A stretch of 64,000 nucleotides of DNA from contig VKHL01000053.1 of NCBI GenBank assembly GCA_015146655.1, positions 86,468 to 150,467 on the forward strand. Reading direction: 5' to 3'. This document shows, piece after piece, positions 1-10,839 of the stretch; position 1 is the stretch's first letter, and every line of letters begins with the position of its first letter. The notes beneath the pieces were generated by a model. The model saw nothing but the letters and a program-made list of their open reading frames with translations. It had not been told where the DNA came from and made no database searches. A program made the translations under genes and the position numbers. The DNA is from Ochromonas danica (lineage: Eukaryota; Sar; Chrysophyceae; Chromulinales; Chromulinaceae).

Positions 1-1280
1 TCTTAATGAAGGAGGATGATAAAAGTCGTATCTTACAGTTAGAAACCTAAGAAATATGTAGGTTTAACCTGTCAGAGCTGGGCGGGTTTGGTTGAGTGGA
101 CTGCAATTGCACCGAAAATAACAATGACAACAACAACTAATGGACTGATGCTTGATTATATAAGGTATTTAAATACAATAACTATCTTAGGTATGTAAGA
201 AGTGGATAGTGCTTATCATCAAATATCACCAAATCCAATAGGATTCGGATTAGAGATCTACCCACTAAACCTATAGGATAGTTGTTAACATTAGATTTAA
301 TTTGATATGTACATCGATTTTAGATATACTCTACATATTAGATTTAACACCCTTCGCCTATTGAGTAGATGGCTAAATCTGGGAAACAAGATACATGACA
401 CATGATCACTACACTAATACGATCCTACAGAGCTTATTCACCTCATTATGGTATCATAACTATCTGCTGATTTCCTCCATTCAAAATAAGAACAGGGAAA
501 AGTCACAGCAACACAAAGAGGTATGAAGCATGGGTAATCAGTCTATGGGATCATAAACAACCACAACCACAGAAGAGCTAATGCCACACAAAGTTGATCG
601 AGGGCCTAACACATCAAAAGCCAGACTTAGTATTTTAACTCGTTGAAATAATGAGAACTAGAATGACAAGGTAATGAAATACAGACATCGCGAAGACAGC
701 GAAGACTTACCTTGTCAAACTACTCGATTGACTCAATAATCAAGTGGAAGATCATGAGAAGTTATCTGATTCACGAGCATTGGAGATCTATATATTTATA
801 GATGCATTGGTACTTAGAGGTTCAAGAGAATTAGAATAACATACAATCTCCAGAACCCTCCTTAAAGTAGTACAAATACAATTATATAACACGAGCAATA
901 ATTAAACAGATATTTTTATACAGCAATAATGTTAAACTACAAGGGATTATACCACAAAGACCTCATAACAACATATTACTTCGATGACTCTCCCAATTCA
1001 ATGGAACACATATAATAACCTTATATTAGAATCCAAACATAAAACTTGATCGAAAATAAAGAAAAACACAACACAAATATAGGATTTTTGTGCCTGCCAA
1101 ACAAACCCGACGACAACATGATCTACTATCACCACTCATGTTAATAGACACAAAATGACACAATCACATGGACCTATTAAGTCCACAATAACATATCCTG
1201 ATCAATAAAATAACGCAAGAACAACTTCCACATGAAGCACATAACCGACCCATCAAATCAACTATCATGACTGAACAAAT
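1..1280. other. non-coding 3' flank of kinase copy 1
   Basis: I see no convincing gene here. The stretch is AT-rich and broken by stops on both strands. It is a diverged copy of about 5285-6655, which lies in the same position downstream of the second kinase. Blocks around 60-130, 220-270, 600-720 and 1190-1280 match best, and the last ~90 bp before the kinase stop are almost identical. It is therefore part of the duplicated unit and probably includes the kinase 3' UTR. Confidence 0.6.
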
Positions 1281-3896
1281 TCATCTCCTACCAGCATTGC
1301 GATCTTCTCTCAACTTCACATAAGTTGCATAAAACATCTCGATCGAAAATGGTTTTGCTATAAAGGCATCCACACCAGCATTCAAAGCACCCTGCATTGT
1401 CTCATGGTCTGAGTTGGCTGAGACACCAATCACTACTTGGTGAAGCTGTCCTGTCATCGCTAACTCTCTAACAGTCTCCGTAACATCAGGGATCACGAAA
1501 GAACATGGATGACGAGACAATGCCAATTTCGAGACATCCCCACTGCCAATGGTACTCTCTTCTGACAACAATACTGATGATCTCACAGAGTTCTCAAATG
1601 CTCGCAAGCGACGAGTGGCTTCTAGCCCATCCATCACTGGCATCTGAAGATCCATCAACACCACATCGAACAAAGTACCACTAGATACTAATCTCTCCGA
1701 AATAAGCTTCAATGCCACATCGCCATTCTCTGCTATCGTTATGTGATGGCCTAAACGATGCAACATCATCGACATCATCTTCACGATCGTTGGTGAGTCA
1801 TCGACCACCAAAATACTCAGATCATCTTCTTTCTCATTACCTCCATTCATCTTCGCACTGTCCATGTCATACAGATGTAAGGTCGAATTCGAAGCTGGAG
1901 ACTCTAGTCGCGCTCCTTCACTTCCTTGTATAACCCATCTAGAAACGACATCACATTCCTCCGAGTGCCTATCCATTACTTCCAAGCTCCTATCCTTACC
2001 ACAATCCTCAGAAATGGTAGGGAGTTGGCATCTCATGAAACTGCGACGAGGAGAGAGCGACTTGCGAACCATATCATCTGCTGTAACCACATCCGCACGA
2101 TACGGAATCGAGAACCAAAACACACTACCTTGCTTGCCATCTCGACGATGAGACACGCCATAAAACCCATTCAATGCCTCCATGCGACGGGCCAAACTGT
2201 ACAAACCCAGGCCCGTCCCTCCAGCCAAACGTTGAGCTTGCTTGAACGGATTGAACAAGTTGGCCATCGCTTCCTCTGACAAACCGATCCCATGGTCCTC
2301 GATCTCAATGCGAAGAAAGCTCTCATACTGGTTAGGAGTTTTATCCACATGCCCATTATGATCATCATTATCTCCCATGTCTCCTCTGACCACACCATCA
2401 CCAAGATCTTCTGACATCATCATGGGATAGATCTGAGTAGAAGATGCTATCATCTGGGAAGATTCAGATCGAGGACTCTCTCGAGGAGAAAGCACATACA
2501 TTGAGTCATCATTCTCGCGTTCACCACCTATCTTTGCTTTCTCCTCTTCCAACACCTTCAGTATCATTTTCACCTCGCCTCCACTCGAATACTTCACCGC
2601 ATTGCTCAACAGACATAATACATTCTCTTGCAACCATTGCTTGTCCGTTATGATATGAGAGCAGATATCTTGCGGTAAGGGATCCAAAACGATCGACACT
2701 CGCTGCTGAATATCCTTCATGCAATTCAAAGGAAGAAGTAAGCTCTCCACCAGATCGATTGTCTCATACTTCGGCACCAGCTTCAGACCCTTCGATGCTT
2801 TAGTGTAGTCGATACAACGGTTGATTGTCATCAACATGAATGAATTTGTGTTGCGTATGTTCTGCACGCAGTTCAAGATAGAGAGAATATTGTCTTGAAC
2901 TGCATTCACATCTCTGTTGTCTCTCAGATTGTGCTGACATTCCAACGCGATGTCAGAAATCAACTCGATGCCACTCAAGAATGACATCAAAGGCTGCGAA
3001 TAAGAAACGCATAAAGGATAACAATATCAGTCAGGTTTTGTTCGCAAAGCTTAGCACATACGAATAATGCTGCTTACCGTTTTCAAGTCATGGGCTACAT
3101 TCGCGATCATGTGACGCATCTCTGTGGCATGCACTTCATCTGCCATCTCGTCCTTTTCTTTCATCGTCTTCTGTAAATCCATCATAATGAATGCCATGTA
3201 ATTGTTATAACGGTATTTTTCGAAGATTAGGATGAAGCTGGGTATGGTAAATATACCAGCAATTGTGTAAAAGAGCTCATTATCACCTAAATGAGCTGCA
3301 CAGAACAATGCTCCAATGGTAAGTCCCCAAATACTTAAGTATAGCTTCATATCTAGCTCTCGGTAAATGGCACTGAAGATAAGAGGGAGAGCCATCAAAC
3401 AAACACCAATTTCATCTGTTGTACCAAGATTCGGTCCTGACGGTAAGCAGTTCCACTTGTATTTCCCAAATAACTCTTCGTGGCATTCTTTGATAATTGA
3501 ACGAGTTAATAAGCGAAAGATGAAGCAAATGATAGAACCTAGGGCAGTATAAGTTCGCATGAAAGGCACTTTCTTCATCCAAAACATGTGATAACGTTGA
3601 CTTGGAAGATAGTTACCAAAGCATTGGTAAAAGAAAGATATCCACATGGAGAAGAAGACAGTCACCAATCCAATCGCTGGGAGAATGAACAAACAGTTCG
3701 AGTAGACAATGGCATCATAGTAAGCAGGTGCTTGGGTAGCTGACAAGAAGCAATAAGTGAGAAAGAGTGCTGCTAGAGACTCGTGATTTGCACTCCAAAT
3801 CCAAAAGTCTTTTCGAATGGAAGAATCAAAGGATTCTCTGCGTAGAGTAGCATATCGTCGACCCCAGATGAATTCATTCACAGAGAAATGCTTCAT
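1281..3896 (-). CDS. membrane hybrid sensor histidine kinase, copy 1
   Basis: Two exons on the minus strand, 3078-3896 and 1281-2993, join in phase 0 across an 84-bp GT-AG intron to give 843 aa. The N-terminal third is a membrane sensor with about five or six hydrophobic segments and no recognised ligand domain. A HisKA H-box (NVAHDLKT|PL) follows; the intron falls inside it. The HATPase domain shows the N-box (LLSNAVKYSS), DHGIGL and GGTGLGL. A C-terminal receiver begins near ILVVDDSP and carries the phosphoacceptor Asp in LMDLQMPVMDG and the Lys of AKPF. Autophosphorylation at His with transfer to the receiver Asp is expected for the family. I chose the ATG at 3896 because copy 2 starts at the same residue; an in-frame upstream extension exists. 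The signal sensed is unknown. Confidence 0.9.
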
Positions 3897-5284
3897 GATA
3901 AGAGAAGGGAGGGGATAACAACGACAACGGAAGATCATAAATGATTGTGTTCTTTAGCTTAGTATTCTGTTGTTGATGTTGATGAACTTGATTGCATTCT
4001 TCATTTCCATTTGGATTTCCACTGAGAATCTTTAAGTAGTGACAAAAGCAGTGCGGTGCACTGTTGATATGTTAACTTATGATGAGAAGATTCGACAAAC
4101 CAGATGAGAATCCCACTGTATGCAATATACAGTATCCAGCGGTCCGCCAAAACACAGACACAGCACAAATGTGGACATCCTTGGGAGGACATTTTTTTAA
4201 CATTCTTTGTTTTCAGCGTTCTCTTGAGAAACGACCATCATCGTAGAATTCTTTTCGATGAGACGAATCGAATGATGCATAATAAGACCAGGTAATGTTC
4301 AACGGCGAACAAGCAATAGCCAAAAAAACTCCATCTATGCTAGTCCATCAGCTAAGGCATTGCACCTTAAATGCTTTGTACAATTCTTCTTCAAAATAGA
4401 ATCAACGCTGAATAAGACAGGAGGACCTGGAACGTATAGGAAGCACAATGAAAATAGTGCAGGTTCATGGTATAGTCTAGTCCAGCCTCTTCCTCGCAAA
4501 TCTCACGGAATTCATGTTTGCGAGGAGCTCTTTGCTGCCGAACTTGAACCAACCATCTTTCTATAAATGCTAGACAAACCAACCCTCCCTGTCAAATAGA
4601 GAGGAGGACAACAGCCTCTTTCATGAAATTGATCGATTGTCGTTTCTTCCACTTCTCTATTCTTTCTGTTTCATCCTCCCAAGGCGTCTTTCTTTAAACT
4701 ATGGTGTCTTTCTTAAAACATGCTGGCTTGGTGTGAAAGCGTTTTGAATGCATTCCTTACGCCGAAAATAAGGCTGGCGAAGTTAATGGAATTGTTGAGG
4801 AATTTCTTTTCTCCAAGGGAGAAGGAAATTCCTAGATGAAAGTACTTTTATCTCCGACCAAATGGAAGAGACGAAAATGGAAATGGTTGTGCCATTTCCA
4901 GTGCTGACCAAAACCTCAAACGGGCCAAAACCACACAGAACTAGAAAATCTTCAAAATCAAATTCTCTTAAATCACATTATGTTGCTGATCCTTGACGGT
5001 TATTTGCACGAAGTTTCATGTAGTTCATTAAACATCTTCTTTATCTTTGTTGTAAAAAAAAGTAATTTCTGAATTGATGCGTTATTTTGGTTGAATTCCA
5101 TTTGGACGAAATTTGGTGGACCTGACCGCGCAAAACATATGGCCATTCCATGGAATTTTGATTTCCATGTTGCCTCTTCCGTAACAAATGAAATGGCCTA
5201 ATGACGTGAAAAGGTTTTGTGGTGTGATTGCGTGATATTGCATGTATTTATTAATTAATATACATATTAGTTGTGCTAAATAGT
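3897..5284. other. non-coding spacer upstream of kinase copy 1
   Basis: This 1.4-kb stretch holds no supported gene. Short open frames occur but lack recognisable domains, plausible splice partners or coding character. The first few hundred bases should contain the promoter of the minus-strand kinase. It does not match the region upstream of kinase copy 2, so the two kinases probably have different promoters. Confidence 0.5.
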
Positions 5285-6655
5285 ATTATCTATTAGTATG
5301 GAGTCACATCTTTCAGTTAGACAACAAGTTTTAACCTGCCGGCTTTAACCAACAAGTGCTGGGTGGGTTAGTTGAGTATGCTGCAATAGCACGAAAAATC
5401 ACAACAAAAACCAATGGATTCATTTTTCATTGCCAAAGTACTTTAATTATCTTACGTATATGAGACGCGGATAGTGCTCATCGCCAAATCCAATAGGGTT
5501 CCAGTTAGACATCTATCCACTCAACCTGCGGGATAGTTATTAACAATAGATTTAACATCCTTCGCCAATACAGTAGATGGCTAATTCTAAGAAACTGGAT
5601 ACACATGATCATTACACTAGACTACTATGATCCTACAGAACTTAATATCAGCCCATCGGATAGAGGAATATTTTGATTTCCTCCATTCAAAATAAGAACA
5701 GAGAAAAGCTGATGAGGATGTCACAGTAACACAAAGAGGAATGAAGCATGGGCTGGCAGTACAAAGTCGAAGTTGATCGCCGACATCATAGAAGGGCCCT
5801 AACACACCAAAAGCCAGACAATTGGACTTAGTATTATAACTCGGTAAAATAATGGGAATTAGAATGGCAAGGTAAACGAAATACAGACATCGCGAAGACA
5901 GCGAAGACTTACTTTGTCGAACTACTCGATTCGTTCAAGTGGAAGATCAAGAGAAATTATCTGATTCACGAGCAATGGATTGATCTTCACTATAGACGTA
6001 CGAAATGCATTGACACTGATTCATTATGATAGTTATCAACAACAAACTACCACATACGATGAATCGCTCTCTAAAGAAACAAGTAACTCCATGCGAAATA
6101 AAATTAAAAAGAGAAATTTCATCTCAAAGAAGAGACTTCAATACTCCTCGCACATATGAAAGAGCAGAATCAAAGCAGTGGTTGGTAGTTCATAGAGGCT
6201 CAAGAGAATTTGAAAAACATATAATCCCCAGAATCCTCCATGAAGAGTTGCACAAATACAATTGAAAAACGAACAATAATTATACAGCTATTCATATAGC
6301 AGTATAAACTACAAGAGATACAAAACAACACATTCCTTCAATTACTCTCCTAAAATCCACCAATGAAATACAATAACCAATACTTGTTGGTAATTACTAT
6401 ATACCACACATACACGAAAACAAAAAAACCACAACAAAGAATACAGAATATGCAAATCTATCATGCCTGCCAAATTAAGCTCAAGACAGCGTGATCTACT
6501 ATCACCATTCATGTTAATAGAATCAAAATACGACGCAACCACATGAACCCATCAAGTCCACGGTAACATATCCTGATCAATAAAATAACGCAAGAACAAC
6601 TTCCACATGAAGCACATAACCGACCCATCAAATCAACTATCATGACTGAACAAAT
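5285..6655. other. non-coding 3' flank of kinase copy 2
   Basis: This is the diverged counterpart of 1-1280. The 79-aa open frame at 6026-6265 on the plus strand is not conserved in the first unit and has no recognisable motif, so I do not call it a gene. Confidence 0.55.
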
Positions 6656-9293
6656 TCATCTCCTACCAGCATTGCGATCTTCTCTCAACTTCACATAAGT
6701 TGCATAAAACATCTCGATCGAAAATGGTTTTGCTATAAAGGCATCCACACCAGCATTCAAAGCACCCTGCATTGTCTCATGGTCTGAGTTGGCTGAGACA
6801 CCAATCACTACTTGGTGAAGCTGTCCTGTCATCGCTAACTCTCTAACAGTCTCCGTAACATCAGGGATCACGAAAGAACATGGATGACGAGACAATGCCA
6901 ATTTCGAGACATCCCCACTGCCAATGGTACTCTCTTCTGACAACAATACTGATGATCTCACAGAGTTCTCAAATGCTCGCAAGCGACGAGTGGCTTCTAG
7001 CCCATCCATCACTGGCATCTGAAGATCCATCAACACCACATCGAACAAAGTACCACTAGATACTAATCTCTCCGAAATAAGCTTCAATGCCACATCGCCA
7101 TTCTCTGCTATCGTTATGTGATGGCCTAAACGATGCAACATCATCGACATCATCTTCACGATCGTTGGTGAGTCATCGACCACCAAAATACTCAGATCAT
7201 CTTCTTTCTCATTACCTCCATTCATCTTCGCACTGTCCATGTCATACAGATGTAAGGTCGAATTCGAAGCTGGAGACTCTAGTCGCGCTCCTTCACTTCC
7301 TTGTATAACCCATCTAGAAACGACATCACATTCCTCCGAGTGCCTATCCATTACTTCCAAGCTCCTATCCTTACCACAATCCTCAGAAATGGTAGGGAGT
7401 TGGCATCTCATGAAACTGCGACGAGGAGAGAGCGACTTGCGAACCATATCATCTGCTGTAACCACATCCGCACGATACGGAATCGAGAACCAAAACACAC
7501 TACCTTGCTTGCCATCTCGACGATGAGACACGCCATAAAACCCATTCAATGCCTCCATGCGACGGGCCAAACTGTACAAACCCAGTCCCGTCCCTCCAGC
7601 CAAACGTTGGGCTTGCTTGAACGGATTAAACAAGTTGGCCATCGCTTCCTCTGACAAACCGATCCCATGGTCCTCGATCTCAATACGAAGAAAGCTCTCA
7701 TACTGGTTAGGAGTTTTATCCACATGCCCATTATGATCATCATTACCTCCCATGTCTCCTCTGACCACACCATCACCAAGATCTTCTGACATCACCATGG
7801 GATAGATCTGAGTAGAAGATGCTATCATCTGGGAAGATTCAGATCGAGGACTCTCTCGAGGAGAAACCATATACATTGAGTCATCATTCTCGCGCTCACC
7901 ATCTCTCTTCACACCCACACCTCCCTTCTCATACCTCTCACCTATCTTTGCCTTCTCCTCTTCCAACACCTTCAGTATCATTCTCACCTCGCCTCCACTC
8001 GAATACTTCACCGCATTGCTCAACAGACATAATACATTCTCTTGCAACCATTGCTTGTCCGTTATGATATGAGAGCAGATATCTTGCGGTAAGGGATCCA
8101 AAACGATCGACACTCGCTGCTGAATATCCTTCATGCAATTCAAAGGAAGAAGTAAGCTCTCCACCAGATCGATTGTCTCATACTTCGGCACCAGCTTCAG
8201 ACCCTTCGATGCTTTAGTGTAGTCGATACAACGGTTGATTGTCATCAACATGAATGAATTTGTGTTGCGTATGTTCTGCACGCAGTTCAAGATAGAGAGA
8301 ATATTGTCTTGAACTGCATTCACATCTCTGTTGTCTCTCAGATTGTGCTGACATTCCAACGCGATGTCAGAAATCAACTCGATGCCACTCAAGAATGACA
8401 TCAAAGGCTGCGAATAAGAAACGCATTAATGGCAACAATGTCAACAGGGTTTTCTTGGGAAGAATGCTGCTTACCGTTTTCAAATCATGGGCTACATTCG
8501 CGATCATGTGACGCATCTCTGTGGCATGCACTTCATCTGCCATCTCGTCCTTTTCTTTCATCGTCTTCTGTAACTCCATCATAATGAATGCCATGTAATT
8601 GTTATAACGGTATTTTTCGAAGATTAAGATGAAGCTGGGTATGGTAAATATACCAGCAATTGTGTAAAAGAGCTCATTATCACCTAAATGAGCTGCATAG
8701 AACAATGCTCCAATGGTAAGTCCCCAAATACTTAAGTATACCCTCATATCTAGCTCTCGGTAAATGGCACTGAAGATAAGAGGGAAAGCCATCAAACAAA
8801 CACCAACTTCATCTATTGAACCAAGACGCGGTCCTGATGGTAAGCAATTCCACTTGTACTTCTCAAATAACTCTCCATGACATTCTTTGATAAATGAACG
8901 AGTTAATAAGCGAAAGATGAAGCAAATGGTAGAACCTAGGGCAGTATAGATTCGCATGAAAGGCACTTTCTTCATCCAAAACATATGATAACGTTGATTT
9001 AGAAGATAATTACCAAAACATTGGTAAAAGAAAGATATCCACATGGAGAAGAAGACAGTCACCAATCCAATCGCTGGGAGAATGAACAAACAGTTCGAGT
9101 AGACAATGGCATCATAGTAAGCAGGTGCTTGGGTAGCTGACAAGAAGCAATAAGTGAGAAAGAGTGCTGCTAGAGACTCGTGATTTGCACTCCAAATCCA
9201 AAAGTCTTTTCGAATGGAAGAATCAAAGGATTCTCTGCGTAGAGTAGCATATCGTCGACCCCAGATGAATTCATTCACAGAGAAATGATTCAT
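6656..9293 (-). CDS. membrane hybrid sensor histidine kinase, copy 2
   Basis: Two exons, 8475-9293 and 6656-8407, join in phase 0 across a 67-bp intron at the same place in the H-box as copy 1, giving 856 aa. The architecture is the same: multi-pass membrane sensor, HisKA, HATPase with GGTGLGL, and a receiver with VLMDLQMP. It differs from copy 1 in two ways. Between the HATPase N-box and the DHGIGL motif there is a 13-residue insertion (ERYEKGGVGVKRD). In the sensor, substitutions cluster between the PFMR and PLIF motifs (for example LPSGPRLGSIDEV against LPSGPNLGTTDEI). Receiver and kinase core are otherwise nearly identical, so the two probably share downstream partners but may sense different things. 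Confidence 0.9.
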
Positions 9294-9853
9294 GTTAAGA
9301 GAAGAGAACGGATATAAACGACAACAATTTTCGAATAGGAAAGATGATCAACGGTTTTGTTCCTTTGTTCCCAGCAGCATGATGTTGTTATTGGATTGAT
9401 GATGTTGATGTTGGTGCTGGCGAGGGTGACGATGGTGGTTTTTCATTCCACTGCTGCTGCTGCTGTGGGGGGCTTTGGGTAGTGATCAAAGTAGAGACAC
9501 ACATCCTCTCCTCACTTCCGGACATCACAATTACCCAATTCCATCCAATTCCATCATGGATTTCTCTTCTTTGGATGACTTTTCCGGTTTTCGAAACAAC
9601 ATCAAAAACAAAACAACAGCCCCAATGCAGCCCCACAATGGGAAAACATAATATAGATCCCACCACATCCAATTCCAATTTGGAATTCAAACTCAAATCT
9701 ATTCCATCTCTTTAGTCCTACAGTATTGTTTCGCCAGAACCATTGTAAAAGCACTAAAAATGTTGAAAATTGATGAAGTAATGTTGGACTTCTGCTGGCG
9801 AGGGCGAAAACTCGCGTCCGGGGGAAAAATTCACGTGAGTTATGCCCCAGCAG
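9294..9853. other. spacer upstream of kinase copy 2
   Basis: There is no supported gene. A GCT-type trinucleotide run lies near 9449-9465. The stretch after about 9760 runs into the first tandem 246-bp unit. Short open frames on both strands show no motif. Confidence 0.5.
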
Positions 9854-10837
9854 GAACAGTTTCGGCCCTCGCTAGACATCCTCTCACTGAGAAAGATGAT
9901 TTTATGTCTAGGGAAAATGATAATACTACAATAATCAAGCCATGTAATTGTGGCTTTAGCATTAAGAAAGCAATCAATGCTTGAAAGACCTTATCATTCT
10001 TACATCATAGCAATGAAGATAGACTATCTACCCTGGACAAGGTAGTGAACAGTAGTGCATAACTGCAATCATTTACATCAACAAGACTGCTAGCTCGAAG
10101 AACAGTTTCGGCCCTCGCTAGACATTCTCTCACTGAGAAAGATGATTTTATGTCTAGGGAAAATGATGATACTACAATAACCAAGCCATGTAATTGTGGC
10201 TTTAGCATTAAGAAAGCAATCAATGCTTGAAAGACCTTATCATTCTTACATCATAGCAATGAAGATAGACTATCTACCCTGGACAAGGTAGTGAACAGTA
10301 GTGCATAACTGCAATCATTTACATCAACAAGACTGCTAGCTCGAAGAACAGTTTCGGCCCTCGCTAGACATTCTCTCACTGAGAAAGATGATTTTATGTC
10401 TAGGGAAAATGATGATACTACAATAACCAAGCCATGTAATTGTGGCTTTAGCATTAAGAAAGCAATCAATGCTTGAAAGACCTTATCATTCTTACATCAT
10501 AGCAATGAAGATAGACTATCTACCCTGGACAAGGTAGTGAACAGTAGTGCATAACTGCAATCATTTACATCAACAAGACTGCTAGCTCGAAGAACAGTTT
10601 CGGCCCTCGCTAGACATTCTCTCACTGAGAAAGATGATTTTATGTCTAGGGAAAATGATGATACTACAATAACCAAGCCATGTAATTGTGGCTTTAGCAT
10701 TAAGAAAGCAATCAATGCTTGAAAGACCTTATCATTCTTACATCATAGCAATGAAGATAGACTATCTACCCTGGACAAGGTAGTGAACAGTAGTGCATAA
10801 CTGCAATCATTTACATCAACAAGACTGCTAGCTCGAA
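9854..10837. repeat. four tandem copies of a 246-bp unit
   Basis: Units begin at 9854, 10100, 10346 and 10592. The last three are essentially identical and the first carries a few differences. The array ends 20 bp before the stop codon of the SAHH-like copy A gene. Read on the minus strand, the unit resembles the single-copy 3' flank of SAHH-like copy B (about 57225-57480). The array is therefore a local amplification of that gene's 3' flank. Each unit has a 72-aa open frame simply because it is repeated. Confidence 0.93.
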
Positions 10838-10839
10838 AC

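Larger units (their letters stand above)
1..9300. repeat. direct tandem segmental duplication of the kinase locus (two ~5.4 kb units)
   Basis: Two units lie head to tail, about 5375 bp apart: roughly 1-3960 and 5285-9300. Each holds a kinase gene and its 3' flank. Identity is near perfect over the second kinase exon (1281-2993 against 6656-8407). It is lower in the middle of the first exon and in the 3' flank. The 5' flanks (after 3900 and after 9300) are unrelated. The patchy identity suggests gene conversion after an older duplication; that is inference. Confidence 0.85.

Noticed and set aside
6026-6265. 79-aa basic open frame
   Set aside because: It is not preserved in the matching part of the other duplicated unit (about 640-890).
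1281-9293. Bacterial contamination or transfer suggested by two-component kinases
   Set aside because: Both genes have GT-AG introns and the same base composition as their neighbours; hybrid kinases are common in protists.
10005-10715. Three identical 72-aa minus-strand open frames
   Set aside because: They are by-products of the 246-bp tandem unit, lie in a gene's 3' flank and have no motif.
9854-10837. CRISPR-like array
   Set aside because: Units are 246 bp and identical throughout, with no short repeat plus unique spacers; the host is eukaryotic.
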